A stretch of 20,380 nt of DNA from NCBI GenBank assembly GCA_964354135.1, contig CAYGZA010000083.1, forward strand, positions 1 through 20,380, read 5' to 3'. The stretch is from CAYGZA01 sp964354135. GTDB taxonomy: Bacteria > Planctomycetota > Planctomycetia > Pirellulales > Thermoguttaceae. The notes under the pieces are model-generated. The model saw nothing but the letters and a program-made list of their open reading frames with translations, did not search any database and was not told where the DNA came from. This document shows positions 6,132-13,657 of this stretch, in pieces (the first letter of the stretch is position 1; each line of letters starts with the position of its first letter). Made by a program: the position numbers and the translations under genes.

Positions 6132-8306
6132 TCAGCCTACTCTCCGCGTGACGAGCACTTCTTCCCCCAGCATGTCGATGATCTTCACCGCCACCGTCGT
6201 CTCGCCGCCGGTGCTGGGAATCTCGTATTTCCCGCGGACCAGGTCCGACTTTTTCGCCGGCACGTCGGCCAGGACCACGTTGAACACCTGGCCGTCGTAG
6301 GCCGTGTCAATCATCACGCAATCGACCATCGCCCGCCAGTCGTCGATCTTCGGCGAAAGCAGGCCCGCCTGCTGCTGGAGGCGCTCGATGATCGTCGGCG
6401 AGAGGAAATCGGTGATTTGGACCACGATCTTGCCGGCGGTGCGGGCGATCTTGACCTTGGCGCGGGCGGGCGCGTGCTTGAGGAACTTGCCGTACTTGGG
6501 GTCGGTGCGGAGCTCGATCACGTCGATCTTGTTGACCGCCTCGCGTCCCTTGCGCAGGCGGTTCCAGTCGTCGATCCACGCCTTGGCGGCCAGCTCCATG
6601 CCGAGGGCGACCAGGGTGACGTTGCGGTCTTCGTCGGGCCGGGCGTCCAGCTCTCGCTTGAGTTCCTCCAGGTCCACGGGGCTCAAGGGGTGGTTGAAGG
6701 GGATGATCTTGACGAGGTTCTTGCCGCGGGTGCCGTCGAAGTAGCGGTCGGTGCGGGTCCGCTCGACGCCAACGTGCTCGCAGGCGAGGTTGACGGCCTC
6801 GTTGTGCTGGATCTCCAGGTCGTAGTCGTTGACGCGCCAGACGGTGAAGCCGAACTGGGCGGGCTTGGGCGGGGCGTCGTCCGCTTCGGTTCCGGGCAGC
6901 TTGGCCTGCCGTTTTTCCTTGGCGGTCTCAAGGGCCGCGCGGATCTGCTCCTCGATCACGGCGCGCAGGCGCTTGGCGGTGGTCTGAATCGCCCCCTTGT
7001 TGATGTCGCAGCCGATCCAGCGGCGGCCGAGCTTCTGTCCGACCGCGAGAACGGTCCCCGAACCGGCATAACAGTCCGCTACCATGTCGCCGCGGCGAGT
7101 CAACCATGTAGTCAACCGCTCGGAAATCGCCTCGCTTTTCTCGGTGGGGTAGTCTGTCTCTGTGCCGCGATACGGTAGATCAAGCCAGACGTTGCTGAGA
7201 ATCTTGTATTTCCTCGGCGGGACGTAGTACTGTACGACGTGGTCGTCCGATAGGCGCACGAAATCGAGGTCTATGCCATCGTCCAATCGCGCAAGATAGT
7301 ACTCGTCCAGACTCGTGCTGGCCGAGGATTCTCTGAGGTACGTTTCATAGTTTGCTATCGCCTTCTTGGCTCGTTGCGGTTCCCAACGCCACTGTCCGTT
7401 TTCCGGCTTTTGACCGAATACTTCGTAGCGCATCGTGGGTCGATCAGTTCCTCTCCAGAATGTATCCCACTTGCCCGCCTCGTACTCTTCTGCAAGGCCC
7501 TTCAATGTCGGGTACCTTGTCTCAGTGCTCTTCGAGTAAAGCAGGACGAGGTTGTTTCCCATGGTCAGGTTGGTCATCTCCTCAAACTGCGACTGAACGT
7601 TCTTGACGCCTGCGCGCACAATAATCTCGGCGCGAAAATTATCCGTTCCGAAGACCTCATCCAGCAGGATCTTCAAGTAGTGACTCCGGCGCGCGTCGCA
7701 GTGCAAAGCGAGACTGCCTCTTTCCGAAAGCAGCTCTTTGAGGAGCAGTAGCCTCTCGTACATGAACTGGAGGTAGTTATCGTTGGCCCAGATGTCGGTG
7801 TACTGGATTTGCTCGCCGAGGGTGTAGGACTCGCCGTCGAGCTTGGCGGTCCCCTTGGGGCCGCGGAGGCTCACCTTGCGCACGTAGTCGGCCCCGGAGT
7901 CAAAGGGCGGGTCGATGTAGACCAGGTTGACTTTGCCGCGGAAGGCGTGGGCCAAGAGATAGGCGAGGACCTCCTTGTTGTCGCCGTGGAAGAGGAGTCC
8001 GCCCTGCTCGGGCACCGGGACGCCGATTGAGGGCTGATTCTCCCAGCAGGCGGCGTTCCATTGGCTGCGGAGGGCGCGGAAGACTCGTGTGCGATCGCGC
8101 GCGTCGGGGTCCTCGCGTGGGATGCCGAGGATTCCCAGGGCGTCGTGGCGTTCCACCAATTGCGCAGGAAAGGCCGTGACCTGCGCGAGGGGGCGTTTGC
8201 CCACCCAGGTCAACATGGGCCGCCCCTTGGCCGCGGTGATCTTGACCTGTTTGGCCTCGCGCGAGGGCTGCCGCGAGCTGGCCTTTTTCGTTCTTTTCTT
8301 CGCCAT
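6132..8306 (-). CDS. mod: Type III restriction-modification DNA methyltransferase (Mod)
   Basis: This 724-residue beta-class amino-methyltransferase has the catalytic motif DPPF at residues 122-125 (in VNLVYIDPPFDSGADY) before the AdoMet-binding motif DCYAGSG at 401-407. YPTEKSE at 376-382 is the block that normally precedes motif I in this class. It would methylate adenine (N6) at its recognition site and also provide the recognition subunit for the Res nuclease. The basic N-terminus (MAKKRTKKASS) is typical of a DNA-binding tail. The segment between the motifs (about residues 165-395, bases 7090-7800) is visibly poorer in G+C than the flanks and should hold the target recognition domain. 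The C-terminal ~280 residues include a domain I do not recognise. The gene follows res on the same strand, 191 bases downstream; a ribosome-binding site (GGGG) is weak. Confidence 0.9.
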   Translation of the reverse strand: MAKKRTKKASSRQPSREAKQVKITAAKGRPMLTWVGKRPLAQVTAFPAQLVERHDALGILGIPREDPDARDRTRVFRALRSQWNAACWENQPSIGVPVPEQGGLLFHGDNKEVLAYLLAHAFRGKVNLVYIDPPFDSGADYVRKVSLRGPKGTAKLDGESYTLGEQIQYTDIWANDNYLQFMYERLLLLKELLSERGSLALHCDARRSHYLKILLDEVFGTDNFRAEIIVRAGVKNVQSQFEEMTNLTMGNNLVLLYSKSTETRYPTLKGLAEEYEAGKWDTFWRGTDRPTMRYEVFGQKPENGQWRWEPQRAKKAIANYETYLRESSASTSLDEYYLARLDDGIDLDFVRLSDDHVVQYYVPPRKYKILSNVWLDLPYRGTETDYPTEKSEAISERLTTWLTRRGDMVADCYAGSGTVLAVGQKLGRRWIGCDINKGAIQTTAKRLRAVIEEQIRAALETAKEKRQAKLPGTEADDAPPKPAQFGFTVWRVNDYDLEIQHNEAVNLACEHVGVERTRTDRYFDGTRGKNLVKIIPFNHPLSPVDLEELKRELDARPDEDRNVTLVALGMELAAKAWIDDWNRLRKGREAVNKIDVIELRTDPKYGKFLKHAPARAKVKIARTAGKIVVQITDFLSPTIIERLQQQAGLLSPKIDDWRAMVDCVMIDTAYDGQVFNVVLADVPAKKSDLVRGKYEIPSTGGETTVAVKIIDMLGEEVLVTRRVG

Positions 8307-8497
8307 ACGGTTTTACCCCGAATCCGAATTCGTTCTGTCGCCCCTACCGGGGCTTCCTGGAACGCAATGCTTCGTTCCCAGGGGCTTACGCCCCTGGCTA
8401 TTATCTGCCGCCCCTTCGGGGCTGGGACGCGGTGGGCGCGCTTGTTGCCACGGCTTGCGCCGTGGGCCAGGCTCTTGCGCCGCTTTGCGGCGGGGGT
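8307..8497. repeat. Array of about six short hairpins between res and mod
   Basis: This gap consists almost wholly of consecutive short inverted repeats. They are GCCCC-TACC-GGGGC (8340-8353), CCTGGAACG pairing with CGTTCCCAGG (8356-8382, one bulge), CCAGGGGC-TTAC-GCCCCTGG (8378-8397), GCCCC-TTC-GGGGC (8410-8422), CCACGGC-TTGC-GCCGTGG (8448-8465) and CGCCGC-TTT-GCGGCG (8478-8492). Several share a central GGCTT-GCC-like core with a 3-4 base loop. The second and third overlap and would be alternative folds. I recall similar hairpins scattered through planctomycete genomes; no search was made. Within a res-mod transcript they would fold as a chain of stems. Confidence 0.8.
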
Positions 8498-11329
8498 TCA
8501 CGACTCCCGCTGCTCAATGAACTTGCGCACGCGCTGCGTTTGATCCACGGCCACCGTGCCGGTGGCGGTGAAGATGATTTCGTATTGGAGGCGGTCGGGG
8601 TTGAGGTTCTCCCACTGGCGCAGGGCCATGGCTTTGCGGCCCTGTTGGCCGTCGATGGGGTGGTCCCGGTCGCGCTCCCGCTTGATCTCGACAATGTAGA
8701 CGCGGCCCGTGCCTGCCTTGCGTCCGCGGCCGGGCCTCTTGCGGATGACAAAGTCGGGCGTGTAGCGCCGCCATTTCCCCTTGTCGTCCTTGTACTCGAC
8801 GAAGAAATCGGTCTTGCCCGGGTCGGTCAGCGCGCCCGTGAAGTAGATGTCGTCCACTTCCTCCGGCTTGAGATTCAACCGACGGAGCATCTCCTCAAAG
8901 AAGCTCTTCTCCGGGTTGGAGTCGAAATCGTAGGGGTCGTAGTGGAAGCCGAAGCCGCCCGGGTTGTCCCGCTCCATCGCCTTCCAGGATAACAGCAAGT
9001 CCTCACGATCCTTCGGGTAGACGATCTCGGCCGTGTAGACCTCAGTTCCGTCGGGTTCGGTGTGCCGGTCAAACCCGTCGGGTCTTACCAGGGCCAAGGC
9101 CACATCGACTTTCTCTTTCTTAATCTCGTAAGACCGCGTTTGCTCCTCGATCTGCCGGGCGAGTCCGTCCAGGTCGGCCAAAGGGACATCCGTCTCGCCG
9201 TAAAGCCGGCGGAGTTCGTCGTAGACCGCCCACACGTCCAAACGATAGCGGGCAGCCAAATCGACGGCCGCGGCGTAAGGGTCGATTTCTTCTTGAGGGC
9301 TTTCCAGCGTGATGGCGTCGCCCAGTTGGCGAAGCACGCTGGCAGTGGCCTGCTGCTCGGCGAGCGTGTAGACGCGCTTTTCCAGGGTGGGCCTTGCGCT
9401 GGCCCTGGGTCGGACAAGCCGGAGCGGCCCGATCGCTGCGTCCTTTCTCAGCACGGTGCGGACGAGTTGCGTAACGACCAGCGGCGGGATGTCGAGCTTG
9501 CGGAGCACGATCCGCGTGCGCCGGCTCTCCTGGCCGACCGCGTTGAGCTCCGCAATGCTCTCGCCGTACGTCTCCTGCAATTGCCGGTCGAGGATGCCGA
9601 AGTTGTCGGTGGACAGGTAGACGCGGGCCTTTTGGGCGTTTCCCGGCACCTGGCGGAGACAGCGGCTGGCGGCCTGGAGCACGAAGTTGTTCGACGTGCG
9701 GAGCCGCCGCGCCAGCGCGCAGGCAAACAGACTGGGGCAGTTCCACCCCTCCGTCCCCTTGTTGACCAAGAGCATCACGCGGTGCGGCGCGCCGGGATCG
9801 TTCAGGCGATTGAAGGCGTCGATGTCGGCCTGCTTGGTGAGCGAGGCGTCCGACGTATTGACCAGACAAACCGCCGGGCTCTGGCCCACTTCGGCCAGCG
9901 CCTGGTCCACGACGGGGCGAAGCTCGTGCAGGTCCGCGGTTTGCGGGAAGTAGATGGCCAGCTTCGCCGCGGCGCCGTTGGGCAGGCGCACGTCGCCGTA
10001 CTGGGCGAAGAAGTCCCGGACCACGTGGGCCACGTAGGCCCTGGCGCTCCCCTCGAAATCGAAGGCCTGGATGTTCCCGGCCAGGTCCTTGAGATAGCCG
10101 TCGGAAATGCCTTGCGAGAGGCCGTACCAGAAGACCACGTCGCGGAGTGGCTGACGCTGGAAATAGGGCGTGCCCGTGGTGTTGACCACCACGACTAGGT
10201 TCGTCTTCTCGGCCAGGTAATCCACCGTCTTGCGGACCTTCTTGAGTTCCTGATCCAGGGACTGGCCGTAGGTGTGGTGGGCCTCGTCGGAGAACACGGC
10301 CAGGTGCGGCAGGCTGGCAATCGCCTGGAGGCGGAGATTGGCGACCTCCCGCTTGGCTTCTTCCTCGCGCTGGCTGTCGAAGAGCGTGCCGAGGTCGGAC
10401 TTGCGGATCGTCTCCTTCTGGATCCGAATCTTCTCGGTGTTGGTGACGACCACGTTGAAGCTGGAGCGGCGGATGACGGGGATGTCCTTCTCGCCGTCGC
10501 GGGTGAAGGTGAGCTTGACTTTGGTCACGAATTCCCGGTAGTGACGCGGCGGCAGGACCTTGTCGTAGGGAATCTCCGCCAGCTCCCGCAGGGATTCGAT
10601 GATCGTCTTGCCCGGTGCGAAGACAAGGGCGTTTTGTACGAACGGGCCTTCGGGATACTCCAGCCCCATGGCAAACTCGGTAGCGATGATCGCGCCGATG
10701 AGGACCGTCTTGCCTGCGCCCATCGCCAGGGCAAGGATGTAGCTGGGGTAGGCGAGCGTCAGCGTCTCGCGCAACGACTCCAGCCGGAAGTCGCGCACAA
10801 AATCGTCCTCGGTCTTGATCTGCTCAAGAAGCGCGTCAATGCCCGCGTCCATCACGTACGCGGCGAGTTCGGAGTGACCGAGGCCGAGGGCCTGGAGCAG
10901 CTCCGAAGCCTTGGGAAAGAGCTTGCGATAGAGGTCCAGCACGTGGGGCGCGCGCTCGACGAGGCGGAGATACCAGTACGTCTCCAGGGCGCGGAGCTGC
11001 GGACGGCGCAAGAACCGGAGCTGACCGGACTCCTGATCCGAGAACCAATCCAGAATCTCCCCGATGGCCGCGAAATCCGGGCATCTGTACCCGTCCTCGC
11101 GCCACGACCCAACCAGAGCGGCCAAACGCTGATGCAGATGATCCACGACGGACTCTCTCGTATCAATCCGCGGGTAATTGCGCGGCGGTGTATGAGCCCT
11201 CGCGCGCCGAAACAGCTTACCATAGAACGGTCGCGCCCGCCGCTGGCTTGGCTGGGTCGCGCGGGCAAGACCGGCGAGTCGAGATGACGAGAAAACCCGC
11301 TTGAGGACCAGAATGGCCCAATTCGGCAC
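8498..11329 (-). CDS. res: Type III restriction enzyme subunit (Res), helicase-nuclease
   Basis: This protein of up to 943 residues has superfamily 2 helicase motifs: Walker A MGAGKT at 203-208, Walker B DEAHH at 348-352, TTGTP at 384-388 and the arginine-finger motif LQAASRCLRQ at 551-560. A C-terminal PD-(D/E)xK nuclease is visible as PD at 858-859 and EIK at 881-883 (YTPDFVI ... YIVEIKRERD). With Mod it would form the ATP-dependent complex that cuts foreign DNA near unmethylated sites. All key motifs are intact. The start is uncertain. The ATG at 11329 has no good ribosome-binding site, and the first ~35 residues look unlike the rest. An in-frame GTG near 11147 (VDHLHQRL) is an alternative, but FYGKLFRRARAH upstream looks protein-like. 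The gene lies upstream of mod, the reverse of the classic mod-res order. Confidence 0.88.
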   Translation of the reverse strand: MPNWAILVLKRVFSSSRLAGLARATQPSQRRARPFYGKLFRRARAHTPPRNYPRIDTRESVVDHLHQRLAALVGSWREDGYRCPDFAAIGEILDWFSDQESGQLRFLRRPQLRALETYWYLRLVERAPHVLDLYRKLFPKASELLQALGLGHSELAAYVMDAGIDALLEQIKTEDDFVRDFRLESLRETLTLAYPSYILALAMGAGKTVLIGAIIATEFAMGLEYPEGPFVQNALVFAPGKTIIESLRELAEIPYDKVLPPRHYREFVTKVKLTFTRDGEKDIPVIRRSSFNVVVTNTEKIRIQKETIRKSDLGTLFDSQREEEAKREVANLRLQAIASLPHLAVFSDEAHHTYGQSLDQELKKVRKTVDYLAEKTNLVVVVNTTGTPYFQRQPLRDVVFWYGLSQGISDGYLKDLAGNIQAFDFEGSARAYVAHVVRDFFAQYGDVRLPNGAAAKLAIYFPQTADLHELRPVVDQALAEVGQSPAVCLVNTSDASLTKQADIDAFNRLNDPGAPHRVMLLVNKGTEGWNCPSLFACALARRLRTSNNFVLQAASRCLRQVPGNAQKARVYLSTDNFGILDRQLQETYGESIAELNAVGQESRRTRIVLRKLDIPPLVVTQLVRTVLRKDAAIGPLRLVRPRASARPTLEKRVYTLAEQQATASVLRQLGDAITLESPQEEIDPYAAAVDLAARYRLDVWAVYDELRRLYGETDVPLADLDGLARQIEEQTRSYEIKKEKVDVALALVRPDGFDRHTEPDGTEVYTAEIVYPKDREDLLLSWKAMERDNPGGFGFHYDPYDFDSNPEKSFFEEMLRRLNLKPEEVDDIYFTGALTDPGKTDFFVEYKDDKGKWRRYTPDFVIRKRPGRGRKAGTGRVYIVEIKRERDRDHPIDGQQGRKAMALRQWENLNPDRLQYEIIFTATGTVAVDQTQRVRKFIEQRES

Positions 11330-11523
11330 AACTTCTCGGCAGCACGTGGGATAAACTCACGTCGAAGCGGTTCTTTGCCGGGTTGTTGGCCACGAAAAGC
11401 AGGCCGTCGGGAGGTGGTTTCTTGGCCCCAGTTCTTGAACGCGCAAGTCGCGGGTCACTCGCGTAACTTCCTACGAAGAAAGCACTTACAGTCGGAGCAA
11501 GCGTTCTTAAACAGCCGGCCTGA
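11330..11523. other. Non-coding stretch upstream of res, next to RTX remnant
   Basis: These ~190 bases separate the res start from the RTX fragment. No ribosome-binding site, clear promoter or hairpin stands out. A minus-strand open frame through it (NNPAKNRFDVSLSHVLP and onward, overlapping the proposed res start in another frame) has some protein-like character but no family I recognise. It may be the junction where the restriction-modification module joined older sequence. The promoter for res would be expected here. Confidence 0.4.
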
Positions 11524-11976
11524 GGAGGCCCGAAAGACGACCTGCTGGTGGGCGACAACCTCGACAATACCATATACGGCAACCACGGGAACGACATCCT
11601 CGTAGGCAATGCCGGCAAAGACCAGTTGTTCGGCCAGCAGGGGCGGGACCTGCTGATCGGCGGCACGGGCGCCGACACGCTCGCCGGCAACGGCGACGAA
11701 GACATCCTGATCAACGGCACCACGGCCCATGACGCCAATGGCCTGGCGCTACTGGCCCTCATGGCCGAGTGGACGCGGACCGATCTCGACTATTACAGCC
11801 GGATCGCCAACCTCCGAAACGGCGGCGGTCTGAACGACCCCTTCCGGCTCAACAATGCCACCGTGTTTGTCGACGGCGACGCCGACCAGTTGGTGGGGGG
11901 TACAGGGCTCGATTGGTTCTGGACCGACGCGGCGGACGTCACCGACGCGGTGGCCGCCTCGGAGAAGGTCAACTGA
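11524..11976 (+). pseudogene. C-terminal remnant of an RTX / hemolysin-type calcium-binding repeat protein
   Basis: The frame opens directly after a TGA at 11521-11523 and ends at TGA 11974-11976. It begins mid-repeat and has no ribosome-binding site or signal peptide. The first ~60 residues are tandem RTX nonapeptides of GGxGxDxLx type (YGNHGNDILVG, NAGKDQLFG, QQGRDLLIG, GTGADTLAG, NGDEDIL) that form Ca2+-binding beta-rolls. They are followed by a tail (WTRTDLDYYSRIANLRNGGG ... DQLVGGTGLDWFW) like the C-terminal end I know from very large planctomycete surface or adhesion proteins. The tail is intact while everything before it is missing. The parent gene was probably cut during acquisition or rearrangement of the adjacent restriction-modification module. 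It could be expressed only if a start such as GTG 11548 were used. Confidence 0.75.
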
Positions 11977-12067
11977 TGCGAGGAAGAAGGGGCCTTCTGG
12001 TCCTCTTCTCCGCCGCGGCGGGCCGGAAAGGCACCATGCTCAGGGGATACCCGATTGCCCCTCGCCC

Positions 12068-13108
12068 CTATTCTCCCAATTCCAGCGGCAGGACCGTCGC
12101 GCGGTTCTCTTGATACCATGCGACGCAGCGGCGGAGGCCCTCTTCGATCGGCACCTGCGGCGACCAGCCCAGGAGCCGCCGGGCCTTGCCCACGTCGGCC
12201 CAAGTCGCCGGCACGTCGGCCGGATGCGCCGGGCGGCGCTCGATCCGCGGAGGGCGCCCGACCAGCGCGGCAATCTGGTCGATGATTGCCGAGATCCGCA
12301 CGGGACGATCTCCGCCCAGGTTGATCACCTCGTAGCCGCAAGGTTTCAGCGCGGCAACGGTCCCCCGGGCGATGTCGTCGACGTAGGTGAAGTCTCGCTC
12401 TTGCGTGCCGTCGCCGAACAAGACGAGCGGCTCCCCCTCGGCGATCCAGCGGACGAAGCGGAAGATGCTCATGTCGGGCCGGCCCGCCGGGCCGTAGACC
12501 GTGAAGTAGCGGACCACCGAGACGTCGATCCCGTGCAAGTAGTGGTAGGTATAGGCCAGCGTCTCGGCCGCCTTTTTCGAGGCGGCATAGGGGGAAAGGG
12601 GGCGGTTGGTGTCGGCATCCTCGCAAAACGGCACCGGGTTGTGCGCCCCGTAGAGGCTGGAGGTGGACGCCAGAAGGAACTTCTTGACGCCGTACCGGCG
12701 GCACAACTCCAAGAGGTTGAGCGTGCCGTCGCAGTTGGTCTGGTAGTAGACCCAAGGGTTCTTGACCGAAGCCCGCACGCCGGCCCGCGCCGCGAGATTG
12801 ATCACTGCCGAGTAGGGCCGCTCCTCGACGTCCGGAGGACGCAGCGCCGAGGAAGGGTGCCCGCGAGTCTTGTCCGCGTCGCCGCGGAAGAGACCCTCCA
12901 ACGCGTTGCGGTCGGTGATGTCCAGGTGTACGAAACCGAAGCGGGCATCGCCGTGCAAGCGGCTCAGTCGCCACTGCTTCAGACGCGGATCGTAGGCGTC
13001 GTTGAGGTTGTCGACGCCGACCACCACGTGGCCTTGCTCCAAGAGCATCTCGGTCACGCGCGAGGCAATGAATCCGGCACATCCGGTAACCAGAAAACGC
13101 TGGGTCAC
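12068..13108 (-). CDS. NAD-dependent nucleotide-sugar epimerase (UDP-glucuronate 4-epimerase-like)
   Basis: This extended short-chain dehydrogenase has about 346 residues. The GTG at 13108-13106 is chosen because AAGGG lies 8 bases upstream and translation begins at the Rossmann strand (TQRFLVTGCAGFIAS). The ATG at 13144 would add 12 unconserved residues. The glycine motif reads GCAGFIA, with Ala for the third Gly. Catalytic residues are Ser150/151 in LLASTSSLYG and Tyr174/Lys178 in YAASKKA. The protein includes NLAARAGVRASV, RYFTVYGPAGRPDM and GDGTQERDFTYVDDIARG, a pattern of UDP-glucuronate/UDP-glucose 4-epimerases. A charged insert at about residues 75-98 is unusual. It would make a nucleotide sugar in the cytoplasm for surface polysaccharide, in keeping with the divergent export gene at 13658. 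Exact substrate is inferred. Confidence 0.87.
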   Translation of the reverse strand: MTQRFLVTGCAGFIASRVTEMLLEQGHVVVGVDNLNDAYDPRLKQWRLSRLHGDARFGFVHLDITDRNALEGLFRGDADKTRGHPSSALRPPDVEERPYSAVINLAARAGVRASVKNPWVYYQTNCDGTLNLLELCRRYGVKKFLLASTSSLYGAHNPVPFCEDADTNRPLSPYAASKKAAETLAYTYHYLHGIDVSVVRYFTVYGPAGRPDMSIFRFVRWIAEGEPLVLFGDGTQERDFTYVDDIARGTVAALKPCGYEVINLGGDRPVRISAIIDQIAALVGRPPRIERRPAHPADVPATWADVGKARRLLGWSPQVPIEEGLRRCVAWYQENRATVLPLELGE

Positions 13109-13116
13109 GCGCGGTT

Positions 13117-13121
13117 CCCTT
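13117..13121 (-). promoter_or_regulatory. Ribosome-binding site that fixes the GTG start of the epimerase
   Basis: AAGGG on the minus strand lies 8 bases before GTG 13108. The alternative ATG at 13144 has no comparable site, so the GTG is preferred. Confidence 0.5.
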
Positions 13122-13657
13122 TCTGAGCATTCCAGTCTCGGCATTCCATTCCAGGCATTTCAGGACACGTGTTCGGACCGGGGGAGAGGTACATATTATG
13201 TGCGAAGCCGGGCCCGCACCGAAGGTTGGTCGCGGGCCTTTCAGGCAAAATGCACGGACCCCCCTTTTCCGGCGGGGGCTGGGGACTACGCCGAAGATGC
13301 GTCTTATCCCGGACTTAGCGGCCAAGCGGCCTCTATCGGCTGGTTCAGTTGTAGCGACCCTGCGGACTGGGACGATAACCAGCAAGGAGGCCCTGCCGGG
13401 CAGGGGGCGCGTCTCTCCGCTATTGTAGGCGGGCTTCTGGCCCCCAATTGGTGTGGCGCGGGTGGACAGCATTTGCAGCCTGCTCACACTATACCGCCTT
13501 TTCGAGCCCAAAATATGGATTTTGGCTGTTGTGCCGACCGATCCATAAAAATGGGTAATCCTCTTGGGAACGGATCTGCCAAATGGTCCGGATCTGAGGG
13601 AAACACGGGCGGGAGCTGTGGCAACCCGACCTCAGCGAGATAAAGGACTGGCGAAGA
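13122..13657. other. Long divergent intergenic region before the polysaccharide export gene
   Basis: About 540 bases lie between the divergent epimerase and export-lipoprotein genes, with no supported gene. The right part is poorer in G+C. A weak sigma-70-like pair is seen at 13522-13527 (TTGGCT) and 13546-13551 (TAAAAA) with an 18-base spacer, about 107 bases before the export gene start. I see no strong hairpin. Promoters for both genes should be here. Confidence 0.4.

Noticed and set aside
11217..11762. Minus-strand frame (181 codons) overlapping the res start and RTX remnant
   Set aside because: It runs antisense through the RTX repeats and in another frame across the res N-terminus. A short stretch looks protein-like, but there is no recognised domain or ribosome-binding site.
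13463..13477. Sigma-54-like promoter (TGGACAGCATTTGCA) upstream of the polysaccharide export gene
   Set aside because: The GG-to-GC spacing is one base short of the strict -24/-12 distance and the element lies about 180 bases from the gene. A search for a similar site before the PEP-CTERM gene found only a poor match near 15158.
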